Positions 1 to 8,032 are shown, counted from the first letter of the stretch. The stretch is DNA of 64,000 bases from Cystobacterineae bacterium (GCA_009781495.1 WQYA01000004.1:23713-87712); one strand, 5' to 3'. Program-made: numbers and translations. The notes: a model not told the origin generated them from the letters alone.

Positions 1-416
1 AGCTTGGATAATGTCAAAAAAGCTATTATTGCAAGCTCCGCATGACACGCCCTTGTGAGTCAGCCTCCCTCCCAAACTTGCCGGGAATAGGTGCTCCTCT
101 GAGCCCGTGTCCTGACCACAATATATGCAATCCCGATAACGGGTTGTTTGAGCGTTTAATGGGTTCATGCTCGCCTTCCTCTCTTTGGTGTGGCTCCTGT
201 GAATGATGTTCGGCGCACCATAGCTTGCGCAGCGCTGACAACACTATAACCAGCTATTGCAGTCTGGCTTTTTTATATCTGTTCACCCCCTCCCTGTTAC
301 CAGCCCTTGCCAAGTCTTCTTTAGTACCGACCCCACCTAAGACAGCGAGGGCCTCCATGCTCACGGTAGACATAGTTGCGAGCAAGTAAAGCTTGCCTCA
401 AAAAAGCCAACTCGCC
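1..416. other. No gene recognised
   Basis: This stretch lies downstream of the leftward membrane-protein gene. Open frames exist on both strands, but none has a ribosome-binding site plus a recognisable or amphipathic product. No repeat shared with the rest of the window was noticed. It may hold the decayed end of a neighbouring accessory gene lying outside the window. Confidence 0.4.
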
Positions 417-791
417 TTAGCGTTTGTGGAAGCTCTCCCGCGCCGCGCCGCAAAAGAGAAAAAGCCCCAGCAAACCAAATAGAATTCCCAAACCCGACAC
501 ATGCATTTCGCCGAGAGTCCGGATGACTCGTGCAGCAACAACATGACGCCCATGGTAGTCCCACGAGGAGGCGTCCGTTGCCTTGGCGGCAAAATATTCA
601 TCCCATCCGGCAACAAAACTAAGGATGCCGAACAGCGACAAGCTCACTATGCCACCAATAAATTGCGTGAGGATTCGTGAGCGCCTGGCCGCAGCGCTTG
701 TGCCTTTTGAGCACGCGCCGAAAATCCCCAATGATAGAAGGACGCCAGCTATGAGATAGCCACGAAGTAGATCAACCTGCTCTAAGGTCAC
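417..791 (-). CDS. Small membrane protein, unknown function
   Basis: A 124-residue protein starting at a GTG three bases after the stop of the GIY-YIG gene, so the two are probably co-translated. Three hydrophobic segments are visible, at about residues 8-26, 40-62 and 98-117. The first ends in FGAC, which could act as a lipobox, so lipid anchoring is an alternative topology. No family is recognised. A degenerate copy of its first ~50 codons lies at 9840-9976 with a stop codon and deletions, so the gene has been duplicated and lost nearby. Pairing with a nuclease-like partner suggests an accessory or defence role, but this is inference only. Confidence 0.6.
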   Translation of the reverse strand: MTLEQVDLLRGYLIAGVLLSLGIFGACSKGTSAAARRSRILTQFIGGIVSLSLFGILSFVAGWDEYFAAKATDASSWDYHGRHVVAARVIRTLGEMHVSGLGILFGLLGLFLFCGAARESFHKR

Positions 792-794
792 TGT

Positions 795-1514
795 TTAGCG
801 CCTAGGGTTTGGGTCCAAGGGAGCACCACTGATAGGTGGAGCGTTTGAAAGTTTAGCATGGGGATTGAAGCTCGGATTATTGCCTATTTCCACGCATGCA
901 TCATAATGAAATAGATCCGTTGTCATAATAATGGAATACGGGTCCCACCTCTCAACAAACTTGGCCGCATTCATGGAAACTAAATCGTCCGGACTGAAGT
1001 ATCTGTTTTGGGGGTCGTCACCAAAACAGAAGGCCAGGTCACTGCGTTTAATGGTCTGATCAACGAGATAGCCGCCCCTGCTCTCTTCCTCCTCGGTAAT
1101 CTCCAACCAGACCCGCTCCTGTGTTTGGACAATCCGAACGTCGACGATGGTTGGCTTAAGCCATGCTTTGTATTTTGACGCCAACTCGTAAAATATGCTT
1201 TCCGCGTAGTAGGCGGACGATGATTCCTTTGGTGGCACAGAAAGTTCTTGCAGTTGCTGAATCGCCAGTTGAAGTGGATACCGAAAAAATTCGCGGTTTT
1301 CAGAAACTCTAAATTCGCTGATCTGTTCGTGAAACCTTTGTTCAAGGCCCTTGTGATCTTCGGAAAACAGTTCAAACGCTACCTCGAACGGTGTTGGAAC
1401 GCCGGTCGATCGCAACTCACGCGCCCTGGCCTTGGAATCTCGAAACGTCCGCCCAACTTTAATGAGTCCCGGCATGGATGGGTTGATGAGTATGTAAACG
1501 TACCCAGCGGACAC
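795..1514 (-). CDS. GIY-YIG-like nuclease domain protein (T5orf172/MUG113 type)
   Basis: A 239-residue protein. The N-terminal ~85 residues match the T5orf172 branch of the GIY-YIG fold: GYVYILINP near residue 3, GLIKVGRT around 16-23, a basic REL segment, then FHE and a REFF segment where the family has its Arg/Glu positions. Family members include homing-type and repair nucleases and phage or defence proteins; the substrate is not predictable. The C-terminal ~150 residues are not recognised. The start chosen is the GTG at 1514, five bases after AGGAG (1520-1524), which gives the usual short leader MSAGYVYIL. An upstream TTG at 1541 is open but overlaps the end of another coding-like frame at 1534. 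It is followed immediately by the membrane-protein gene. Confidence 0.75.
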   Translation of the reverse strand: MSAGYVYILINPSMPGLIKVGRTFRDSKARARELRSTGVPTPFEVAFELFSEDHKGLEQRFHEQISEFRVSENREFFRYPLQLAIQQLQELSVPPKESSSAYYAESIFYELASKYKAWLKPTIVDVRIVQTQERVWLEITEEEESRGGYLVDQTIKRSDLAFCFGDDPQNRYFSPDDLVSMNAAKFVERWDPYSIIMTTDLFHYDACVEIGNNPSFNPHAKLSNAPPISGAPLDPNPRR

Positions 1515-1533
1515 GCTGACTCCTAATTTAGAA

Positions 1534-1784
1534 CTAACCAACTTTGCGCAGCTTCATCCAGAGATCAAAGGGAGTTCTGATCTCCCAAAAGAAACTCAGC
1601 CTGGCCATGCTATCAGAAATTTCGTACCACCCAATGACACCGTTTTCAAATTGGATGCAACCGACAATCTAAGCTTTTTCGCTGCCGATATGAAAATCTT
1701 CCGACACACTACGTTCTCACCATACCCCCATTTGAAAACAGATTTTTTTATGTTTTGCTGGTCGTGGAGAATGAAGCTCCTACC
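1534..1784 (-). pseudogene. Frameshifted remnant upstream of the GIY-YIG gene
   Basis: Two consecutive leftward frames look coding and together read like one protein. The first, from about 1784 to about 1675, gives segments such as FKWGYGENVVCRKIF. The second, from about 1668 to the TAG at 1534-1536, gives VGCIQFENGVIGWYEI and ends LWMKLRKVG. No single frame covers both, and no start codon with a ribosome-binding site is visible (an AGGAG near 1778 precedes only an ATT). This fits a gene broken by a frameshift near 1670. It ends 20 bases before the GIY-YIG start, so it may once have been the first gene of that operon. No family is recognised. A sequencing error is an alternative. Confidence 0.4.
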
Positions 1785-2261
1785 TCACTTATGAACAATT
1801 GCCTGGGCTGGCTGCCTTTTGATAAGAATGGTAGGCAGCGAAAAATGACCTCACTCACAGCTCAGCCAAAAACATATTGGGGTAACTTTGTGGGTAATGC
1901 AACAAATGATGCCAGGAAATCTTATTTTAAATTAGCCTGTTGAGCTATCTGTTCTATGGCTGGAGGGCCAAGTGTAGGCTTTAGCAGCTACCCTAAAACC
2001 TCCATCCCCGAAGCCAAACGACAGCACGCCGCCGCCAGAGAAAAACTGGAGCAAGGAAGCATTACAATTAGTTCCAAGAACGCAGACAAGCTCGAAGATT
2101 GAGAGGGGTTCATGGGGGACCGAGTGGCTAGGTGGACTGCAAAAGCCGAACGTGGCATGGACAAAACAGCAAACATGCTTAGATTCGAACAATATAGAAT
2201 TTTGGCTATGTTTTACTTATCCATACTTGCTAACCCAGGAAAAGAAGAGGAACATGAGTGA
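1755..2261 (+). pseudogene. Reading frame interrupted by two in-frame TGA codons
   Basis: One rightward frame runs through 1755-2261 with TGA at 1941-1943 and 2100-2102. All three segments look coding. The first contains AQPKTYWGNFVGN, the second (ATG at 1956) contains EAKRQHAAAREKLEQ, and the third (ATG at 2112, preceded by GAGAGGGG) contains DRVARWTAKAERGM and a hydrophobic stretch. The frame ends by overlapping the next gene (ATG at 2254). Either this is one decaying gene, or two or three very small coupled ORFs of 48-62 residues. Standard TGA stops are used throughout the window, so recoding is unlikely. The first segment overlaps the leftward relic at 1534-1784. Function unknown. Confidence 0.4.
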
Positions 2262-2526
2262 ATTTACTGTGGGCGATTTAAAGCGCGAACTTGAAGAGCT
2301 GAGCGATGATGTAAAGCTGTCCTTCTCCGGCGGACTGACCTTCTATAGGCTTAAGCGCTGGGGCGACAATGAATTCGTTGTGCTGTTCAACGAGGCGGAG
2401 GCTTTTCTATTGAACTCATTCAAAAAAAGAAACCCGCATGTGAAGGTTGCATTCATTGACACCAGCAATGTCGAGTTTGATGAACAAGGTCTCGTCGGTG
2501 GGCCAATAGACGTAGAGGTGCGGTAA
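2254..2526 (+). CDS. Small soluble protein, unknown function
   Basis: A 90-residue, mainly acidic soluble protein beginning MSEFTVGDLKRELEELSDD. The ATG at 2254 is preceded by AGAAGAGG at about 2244-2250 and overlaps the TGA of the interrupted upstream frame, so translation may be coupled. An in-frame start at 2152 exists but lacks a ribosome-binding site and overlaps another coding-like frame. No signal peptide, membrane segment or known motif is visible. It looks intact, unlike its upstream neighbour, and could be the surviving member of a two-gene accessory pair. Confidence 0.6.
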   Translation: MSEFTVGDLKRELEELSDDVKLSFSGGLTFYRLKRWGDNEFVVLFNEAEAFLLNSFKKRNPHVKVAFIDTSNVEFDEQGLVGGPIDVEVR

Positions 2527-2592
2527 AGCAAGCGTAGGCTGGGACGATGCAACAACAACCTCTAACCTGTTTTGGCACAATAATAAAAAGCA

Positions 2593-3399
2593 TTACGGCT
2601 TAACAATTACTTCTGCAAAACCATCGTGTTTTGCGTTTAGGTCATTCATAATCCCTGCCGGATTCTCCAATTTGCCTTCTGGGTCATAAATGAAACATAA
2701 GAGACGGTTGCAATCAGGATGTCTTTTGTATTTTTCAATATCTACAATAAGCTCTTCCCCCAATTTTCTGTCGCCAAGCCTTTCTCGGATTCTTTTTACC
2801 TCAATAACAACTTGTTCGTTTTTTAGTAGAAAATCCATTCTAGAGCTACCACCGGCATAGTCTGGTGTCCATTTCTCTGGACGAATATCATCAAAATACA
2901 ATTGCAAAATAGCGTGAAGCAAGTCTTGCATATCATATTCATCTTCAACATCCAATGTGTTCCTGTTTTTATGCCTAGTTCGTAATTGTTTTACGACCTT
3001 ATGAAACCGAGAAAAGATATTGTTAAGAATAGACAAACAGTCTATGTCTGACTTTTTTGAGCCAATTGAAATATAGTCTTTTTCAAGATCTTCAATCAAA
3101 TTTTCCAAAAGCTTTACGCAGGAATTTACACACGTGGGGTTGTTTCCACATTGGGATCTAAATCCAGAAACATATTGATTGTCAGGCAGCAAAACATGGT
3201 TCAAAAATGACAATGTTTGGGTATGCCAAGGGAAATAACTATCGAAGTTTACAGATTTCCTTGCAAACCTTGAAGTTCCGCTCTCACCCCAAACTGTGCT
3301 CCTAGATACGGGTATTTCATATTCGGTTTTCAATACCTCCTTACCCTTGGTCGCTAAGTCTTTCAGTCGCTCAAGAACTTGTTCTTTGGTCATCTTCAT
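2593..3399 (-). CDS. PD-(D/E)XK nuclease domain protein, probable restriction-type endonuclease
   Basis: A 268-residue protein. The C-terminal ~130 residues carry a PD-(D/E)XK core: Asp189 in RMDFLL, then Glu200 and Lys202 in VIEVK, followed by a predicted strand LLCFIYD. This resembles the nuclease domain of DpnII/MboI-like and related restriction or abortive-infection proteins. The N-terminal half contains a Cys-bearing helical region (C84, C90, C94) and is not recognised. The start chosen is the ATG at 3399, behind AAGGGG (3404-3409); an upstream GTG at 3462 has no such site. The ATG overlaps a TGA that closes a methyltransferase-like tail, the usual coupling in a modification-restriction pair. 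Base composition is visibly AT-richer than the core genes, suggesting transfer. Confidence 0.65.
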   Translation of the reverse strand: MKMTKEQVLERLKDLATKGKEVLKTEYEIPVSRSTVWGESGTSRFARKSVNFDSYFPWHTQTLSFLNHVLLPDNQYVSGFRSQCGNNPTCVNSCVKLLENLIEDLEKDYISIGSKKSDIDCLSILNNIFSRFHKVVKQLRTRHKNRNTLDVEDEYDMQDLLHAILQLYFDDIRPEKWTPDYAGGSSRMDFLLKNEQVVIEVKRIRERLGDRKLGEELIVDIEKYKRHPDCNRLLCFIYDPEGKLENPAGIMNDLNAKHDGFAEVIVKP

Positions 3400-3582
3400 T
3401 TTGCCCCTTTGCCATATTGCTCTATCAACACCCGATACTGTCTCATCAGATCTGCCACACACTTACCATTTGTCGCTGTAAACGTTCTTTACAGCATTAT
3501 TCAGCGACTTATGCACCTTGGCAAGTTCCGGTGGCATAAACGTAGATAAATACAAGCCAGCATAGCTTAGCGTGAGTTTACA
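3396..3582 (-). pseudogene. C-terminal relic of an MmeI-like/class I DNA methyltransferase
   Basis: About 38 codons (3579-3463) end in YLSTFMPPELAKVHKSLNNA followed by VYSDKW. This resembles the conserved C-terminal segment of large DNA methyltransferases of the MmeI/type IIL kind (a Leu-Tyr then MPPELxKAHxxLDxAV pattern). After the TAA at 3463-3465, a frame shifted by one continues (codons 3461-3396) with CVADLMRQYRVLIEQYGKG and stops at a TGA overlapping the nuclease ATG. The N-terminal bulk of the enzyme is absent: the sequence upstream of about 3580 is unrelated. So the modification gene is truncated and frameshifted while the nuclease downstream is intact. The family assignment is by motif memory only. 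Confidence 0.5.
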
Positions 3583-3926
3583 AAAAGAAACCGGCAACCC
3601 CCAGCCAAAGAAGTTGAGCGCCCCACCCCTCCAACTGAAAAACCTCTCTTGACACCTTCGCAAAAGGGAGGCTTAATCTCCGGCGCTGCAAGAGATTGTG
3701 GCTGGGCCTGCGAAGCCCATTTATTAGACAAACGAACGGAGAGAGCCTGCCGGTGGACCTTAGCTCTTCGTTCTGCGTGCCCTGCCTTGGCGACTCAGGC
3801 GTGGAATCGCAAGGTTCACCGGTTTTCGTTTGTCTATGCCGGTCTTCGCAGCTCGTTTGAGTCGCCATTTTTTTGGCCTTCAAGCAACATTGCCCAGCCT
3901 CCTTCAAGTGCAGCGGGGAGCCGGTC
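3583..3926. other. Gene-free stretch with two interleaved inverted repeats
   Basis: No gene is supported here. A perfect 11-bp inverted repeat pairs 3726-3736 with 3825-3835. A perfect 9-bp one pairs 3789-3797 with 3858-3866. The arms interleave (A, B, A', B'), so a transcript could form a pseudoknot-like fold of about 140 nt. The stretch sits exactly where the methyltransferase relic is broken off, so it may be the residue of an inserted element or simply chance pairing. Confidence 0.35.
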
Positions 3927-4256
3927 ATGCCTGAAGAAGGAAAGCTGCGCGAAGATGAGAAAAATGCATTGCTCGCCATCCACGAGCATTTGGCTTGCCT
4001 TAAACAAAGCGGTTATTCTCACGCAAACATTGTTGTGGAGCAGGTACTGGTTTTGCTGGAGCTTGCAAATGTTAAAACCTACCTTGAAAGCATTTCTGCG
4101 GCGCTTGGAGGGGTTGTTGAATGTATTCATCAAAAACGCAGAGGCGCAGCTTGGCAGATTGGCGTCATTATTCGCGACTTGGAGAGGCTCACCACCAACC
4201 TTCAGCATAGCCAGGCAGACTACATGTCAGGCCAAGACACTCTAGACCGGTTTTAG
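3927..4256 (+). CDS. Small helical protein, unknown function
   Basis: A 109-residue protein starting at the ATG at 3927, six bases after CGGGGAG. It is almost entirely predicted helix (EDEKNALLAIHEHLACLKQ; VEQVLVLLELANVKTYLES) with a basic middle (QKRRG) and no signal or membrane segment. No family is recognised. Upstream in-frame starts run through the inverted-repeat region and are not favoured. The last codons overlap the sequence CTAGACCGGTT, which is also the terminal repeat of the MITE-like element at 9974-10103, so the 3' end may have been remodelled. Confidence 0.5.
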   Translation: MPEEGKLREDEKNALLAIHEHLACLKQSGYSHANIVVEQVLVLLELANVKTYLESISAALGGVVECIHQKRRGAAWQIGVIIRDLERLTTNLQHSQADYMSGQDTLDRF

Positions 4257-4607
4257 GTTGAAGTGAGCGTGACGAGACACAAGGTTTTGGAGCAGCTGAG
4301 ACGAGCAAAGCTACGTCGAGGACTGCTGAGGGAGACATTCGTTTAGTCCCGGCAATTGGTGGCGCAATACAAGGCCCTCTGCCTCCCATTGAACAGGGCC
4401 TCGTATTGCAATGGCTGAAAGTGGCTCACCCCATTGTATCCGTCCAATGGAAAAAGCGCCTATAAAGTGCGGAGTTTCATGGTTATTGTAGGTGTTTGCA
4501 TTTTTATGTCATGGCACTTACGTATCAGTGAGTATTATGCCACAGAACCCACAGTTAAAACCTAAGAGGCTACATTAGGAAAAGAAAACACAGAGGAGAA
4601 AAACCCG
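4257..4607. other. Intergenic region with a long hairpin
   Basis: No gene is seen. Bases 4364-4379 (GCAATACAAGGCCCTC) pair with 4395-4409 (AGGGCCTCGTATTGC) to give a strong stem around a ~15-base loop. There is no T-run behind it, so it is a structured element rather than a clear terminator. The first ~50 bases after 4243 resemble the reverse complement of bases near 10050-10103. The last part must contain the promoter of the large lipoprotein gene, but no convincing -35/-10 pair was found. Confidence 0.4.
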
Positions 4608-7600
4608 ATGAAAGCATGGAAGTTGTGGAGCGCGTGTGTATTTGTATCCATAAACATGTCCTGTGGGGGTGGGGACAACTTGGGGGAAGCTGGAAGCGGC
4701 TATGCCTTAGGCGACAAAAACACCCATGAGTTTGGGGAGCTGGTCCAATCTGTGGGGACGCCGCCGGTTTCAATGCAGGCCTGTGTCTCGGATGCGCCCT
4801 GCACCATGCCGCTCATTTCCGCTGGCGGCAGTCACACAGTGGCGTTGAAAAGTGACGGCACGGTTCGGGGGTGGGGAGGCAACTATAGTGGCGAGCTTGG
4901 GGACGGGACGAACACGGACCGCAGTCAGCCAGTGCGGGCCGAAATTTCCTCCGGCGCGGCGCTCGCCAATGTGAGTGCCGTCGCTGCTGGTAGAAATGGC
5001 TACACGGTCGCGCTCAGGGCGGACGGGACAGTTTGGGCATGGGGACGGAACATCTTTGGCCAGCTTGGGGATGGGACGAACACGGACCGCAGTCGGCCAA
5101 TACAGGTCGAAATTTTTTCTGGCGTGGCGTTCTCCAATGTTGTCGCGGTCTCTGCTGGCGGCGAGCACACGGTCGCACTCAGGGCGGACGGGACAGTTTG
5201 GACGTGGGGAAACAGCACAGCCGGCCTTTTCGCGGGCGGGGTGGACCGGAATAGCACGGGCAACAACCGTCCCGTGCAGGTCAGGCTTTCTTCTGGTGGG
5301 GCGTTCTCCAATATGATTGCGGTCGCCGCTGGCGAATACCACACCGTTGCACTCAGGGCGGACGGGACAGTTTGGACATGGGGATACAACTTCGATGGCC
5401 AGCTTGGAGACGGGACAACGACAAGCAGTGCTTGGCCAATACAAGTTGTGGCGCCCTCCGGCACAGGCCATCTCTCCAATGTGATTGCAGTCGCTGCGGG
5501 TGGAATTGGCAACACGGTCGCGCTCAGAGCGGACGGGACCGTTTGGGCATGGGGACGCAACAGCGATGGCCAGCTTGGGGACGGGACACGGACAAACAGG
5601 ACTAGGCCAGTACAAGTTCTGGCACCCTCCTCCGACACAGGCTATCTCTCCAATATTATTGCAATCGCCGCTGGTAGCAATAACCACACGGTCGCGCTCA
5701 GGGAGGACGGGACAGTCTGGGCATGGGGAAGCAATATGAGCAGCAAGCTTGTTGGGTATGGGACGATGACAAACAGCCTTCGGCCAGTGCAAGTCAGACG
5801 CTCTGCCAGCGAGGCGCTCGTCAATATTGTTGCAGTTGCTGCCGGTTCTGAGCACACAGTTGCGCTCGATGTGAACGGGACAGTCTGGGCATGGGGACGC
5901 AATATGAACGGCCAGCTTGGGAATGGGACGATGACAGACAGCCCTTGGCCAGTGCAAAGCAACCACTCCTGGCTGAGCAATGCCTGTGCGAGCATACCCA
6001 TCTGTTCCGGCGGCGCCTGTATCTTCTCCCGTGCCGACCGTTATGGCTACCCCGCTTGCACAACGTCCTGCCAATCCTCAACAACGTGCAGCGGCCACGG
6101 CACCTGCAACGCCTCAGGAGGCTGTTCCTGTGACACGGGCTTTGGCGGAGCAAACTGCAACCAATGCGCAGCCGGTTTCTCCGGATACCCAAGCTGCTGC
6201 CAGGACGCCACAACCTGCAACGGCAACGGAACCTGCAGCACAACAGGGGACTGCATATGCAACCCCGGCTTCCTGGGACCCAAGTGCCAATACAGCGATG
6301 CGATAACCTGCAACGGCCATGGCACAGTAGATAAAAACGGAAGCTGCTCCTGCAATACGGGTTTTGAGGGGATGAGATGCGATCGGTGTATGATCCGTTT
6401 CATCGGCTACCCGAGTTGCAGCCAGTGCGCGACCGATTATTATAACTACCCAGCCTGCACTTTTTGTTGGGCGTCATCAACGTGCAACGGCGAGGGCACC
6501 TGCAACGCCTCAGGAATCTGTGAATGCCGCTCTGGGCTTTTGGGGCCCAATTGCCAATATAGCAATGCGACGACATGCAACGACCACGGCACCGTGGACA
6601 ACAACGGAAACTGCACGTGCTATTCCGACCATAGCGGGCCGGCATGCCAATATAGCAACGCGACAACCTGCAGCGGCCACGGCAGTGTCCAGGCCACCGG
6701 AATCTGCGTGTGCGATTTCGGCTATGGTGGGTCAAGGTGCCAGTGCAACGAGGCAACAGGCGTTTGCGCGTGCGAGGCCCAGACAAGCTGCAACGGCCAT
6801 GGGGATTGCGATGCAAGGGGAGAGTGCGTGTGTGCTCCGAGCTTTGGCGGAATAAGCTGCAATCAGTGTGCGACCCACTGCTATAACTACCCAAGCTGCA
6901 CTTATTGCCAGGACTCAACAACCTGCAACGGCCATGGGAGTTGCAATGCAAGGGGAGGTTGCACGTGTGCCTCAAGCTTTGCCGGTACAAATTGCAATCA
7001 GTGTGCGAACAACCACTATAACTACCCAAGTTGCACTTATTGCCAGGCCTTAACAACCTGCAACGGCCACGGCATCTGCAATGCCTCAGGAGGCTGTGCG
7101 TGCAGCTCTGGGTTTGTTGGGGCCAACTGCCAATACAGCGACGTCTATACCTGCAGCGGCCATGGCAGTGCCCAGGCTACCGGAAGCTGCACGTGCCTTC
7201 CTGGCTATGGTGGAGAAAGGTGCCAGTGCAGCGAGGCGACAGGCGGGTGCGCATGCGAGGACTCAGCAACGTGCAACGACAATGGGCGTTGCGATGCGAA
7301 GGGAAGCTGCGTGTGTGCCTCAGGCTTTGGTGGCCCAAACTGCAACGAATGTGCCGCTGGTTATTCCGGCTATCCAAACTGCACCTATGACGACCCGCCC
7401 TCAACAACGTGCAGCGGCCACGGCACAGTGGACAGCAACGGAAAATGCGTGTGCACCAAAGGTTTTGGTGGCCTCAATTGCAACGAATGCGCCGCTGGTT
7501 ATTCCGGCTATCCAAACTGCACCTATGACGACCCGCCCTCAACAACGTGCAACGGCCACGGCACAGTGGACAGCAACGGGAGCTGCGTGTGCAATGAAGG

Positions 7601-7802
7601 TTTTGGTGGCCTCAATTGCAACGAATGCGCCGCTGGTTATTCCGGCTATCCAAACTGCACGCAAGGAGACGGAGAGACGAAGGAGCCTCTCAAACAAAAG
7701 AAAGGAGGCTGCGCGGCCAGTGGAAACACACCGTCCGTCGGGCTTGGCCTTGCACTCTCCCTGCTGCTGCTCGCCCGGCTTCGCCGACGGGCGCTTGACT
7801 AA
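4608..7802 (+). CDS. Large surface lipoprotein: RCC1 propeller, EGF-like repeats, MYXO-CTERM-like tail
   Basis: A 1064-residue protein. The leader MKAWKLWS with a Cys in NMSCGGG (residue 19) indicates a lipoprotein. Residues ~70-450 are RCC1-type propeller repeats (TVALRADGTVWAWG, QLGDGT recurring about every 50-60 residues, about seven times). Residues ~483-1018 hold about sixteen short Cys-rich EGF-like units (TCNGHGTC...CxC..GFGGxNC) with intervening AGYSGYPNC segments. The C-terminus (about 1030-1064) has GGCAASG, a hydrophobic stretch and RLRRRALD, the layout of the MYXO-CTERM sorting signal. It is therefore probably a cell-surface protein processed at both ends, fitting adhesion or recognition; the ligand is unknown. 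ATG 4608 follows AGAGGAG. The last EGF units are near-identical at DNA level. Confidence 0.85.
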   Translation: MKAWKLWSACVFVSINMSCGGGDNLGEAGSGYALGDKNTHEFGELVQSVGTPPVSMQACVSDAPCTMPLISAGGSHTVALKSDGTVRGWGGNYSGELGDGTNTDRSQPVRAEISSGAALANVSAVAAGRNGYTVALRADGTVWAWGRNIFGQLGDGTNTDRSRPIQVEIFSGVAFSNVVAVSAGGEHTVALRADGTVWTWGNSTAGLFAGGVDRNSTGNNRPVQVRLSSGGAFSNMIAVAAGEYHTVALRADGTVWTWGYNFDGQLGDGTTTSSAWPIQVVAPSGTGHLSNVIAVAAGGIGNTVALRADGTVWAWGRNSDGQLGDGTRTNRTRPVQVLAPSSDTGYLSNIIAIAAGSNNHTVALREDGTVWAWGSNMSSKLVGYGTMTNSLRPVQVRRSASEALVNIVAVAAGSEHTVALDVNGTVWAWGRNMNGQLGNGTMTDSPWPVQSNHSWLSNACASIPICSGGACIFSRADRYGYPACTTSCQSSTTCSGHGTCNASGGCSCDTGFGGANCNQCAAGFSGYPSCCQDATTCNGNGTCSTTGDCICNPGFLGPKCQYSDAITCNGHGTVDKNGSCSCNTGFEGMRCDRCMIRFIGYPSCSQCATDYYNYPACTFCWASSTCNGEGTCNASGICECRSGLLGPNCQYSNATTCNDHGTVDNNGNCTCYSDHSGPACQYSNATTCSGHGSVQATGICVCDFGYGGSRCQCNEATGVCACEAQTSCNGHGDCDARGECVCAPSFGGISCNQCATHCYNYPSCTYCQDSTTCNGHGSCNARGGCTCASSFAGTNCNQCANNHYNYPSCTYCQALTTCNGHGICNASGGCACSSGFVGANCQYSDVYTCSGHGSAQATGSCTCLPGYGGERCQCSEATGGCACEDSATCNDNGRCDAKGSCVCASGFGGPNCNECAAGYSGYPNCTYDDPPSTTCSGHGTVDSNGKCVCTKGFGGLNCNECAAGYSGYPNCTYDDPPSTTCNGHGTVDSNGSCVCNEGFGGLNCNECAAGYSGYPNCTQGDGETKEPLKQKKGGCAASGNTPSVGLGLALSLLLLARLRRRALD
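7341..7662 (+). repeat. 138-bp tandem repeat inside the EGF region
   Basis: The segment beginning TGCAACGAATG recurs at 7341, 7479 and 7617, a period of 138 bp (46 codons). The last copy is partial. Copies are nearly identical, whereas other EGF units diverge, indicating recent tandem duplication. Confidence 0.85.
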
Positions 7803-7895
7803 ACCAAAGCCTAAACAGCCACCCAATGGGGAAAGCCAAAAGACTTCAGTACCCCATTGAACGGACCGCTACCCCCGAGGCCCTCTGGACTGCAT

Positions 7896-7950
7896 GGGAC
7901 GGGGATGAGGGTGTTTTTGCCGCCAGGCATAAACGTCCTCACCCCCAGCT
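7896..7950. repeat. Dispersed palindromic repeat, copy 1
   Basis: An imperfect palindrome: GGGGATGAGGGTGTTT, a loop with GCCGCCAGGCAT, then AAACGTCCTCACCCC. The same arrangement, with a better stem, is found at 16669-16724. Just upstream, CAATGGGG (7824-7831) pairs with CCCCATTG (7852-7859). This copy lies after the large lipoprotein gene and may end its transcript. It is REP-like, but the family is not recognised. Confidence 0.6.
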
Positions 7951-8032
7951 ATGCTACGCAACTGCCAGCGCTCGTTGGACAAGAAAGGGCATTCGTCAGA
8001 GCGCTGCAACCAAGGCCCCCCTCGTTGAACGG

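Noticed and set aside
1941..2102. In-frame TGA codons as selenocysteine or recoded codons
   Set aside because: TGA is a normal stop in many intact genes here, no SECIS-like hairpin follows either codon, and the upstream frame lacks a solid start.
4511..4530. TGGCAC as a possible -24 sigma-54 element upstream of the lipoprotein gene
   Set aside because: No TTGC at the required -12 spacing follows.
4770..6074. Long leftward open frames opposite the RCC1/EGF gene
   Set aside because: They mirror the RCC1 repeats (periodic CPNCPVRPE-like text) and have no start site or independent coding signal.
6055..7660. Regularly spaced repeats that could suggest a CRISPR array
   Set aside because: They are coding EGF-like units within one open frame, with diverging rather than identical repeats and no unique spacers.
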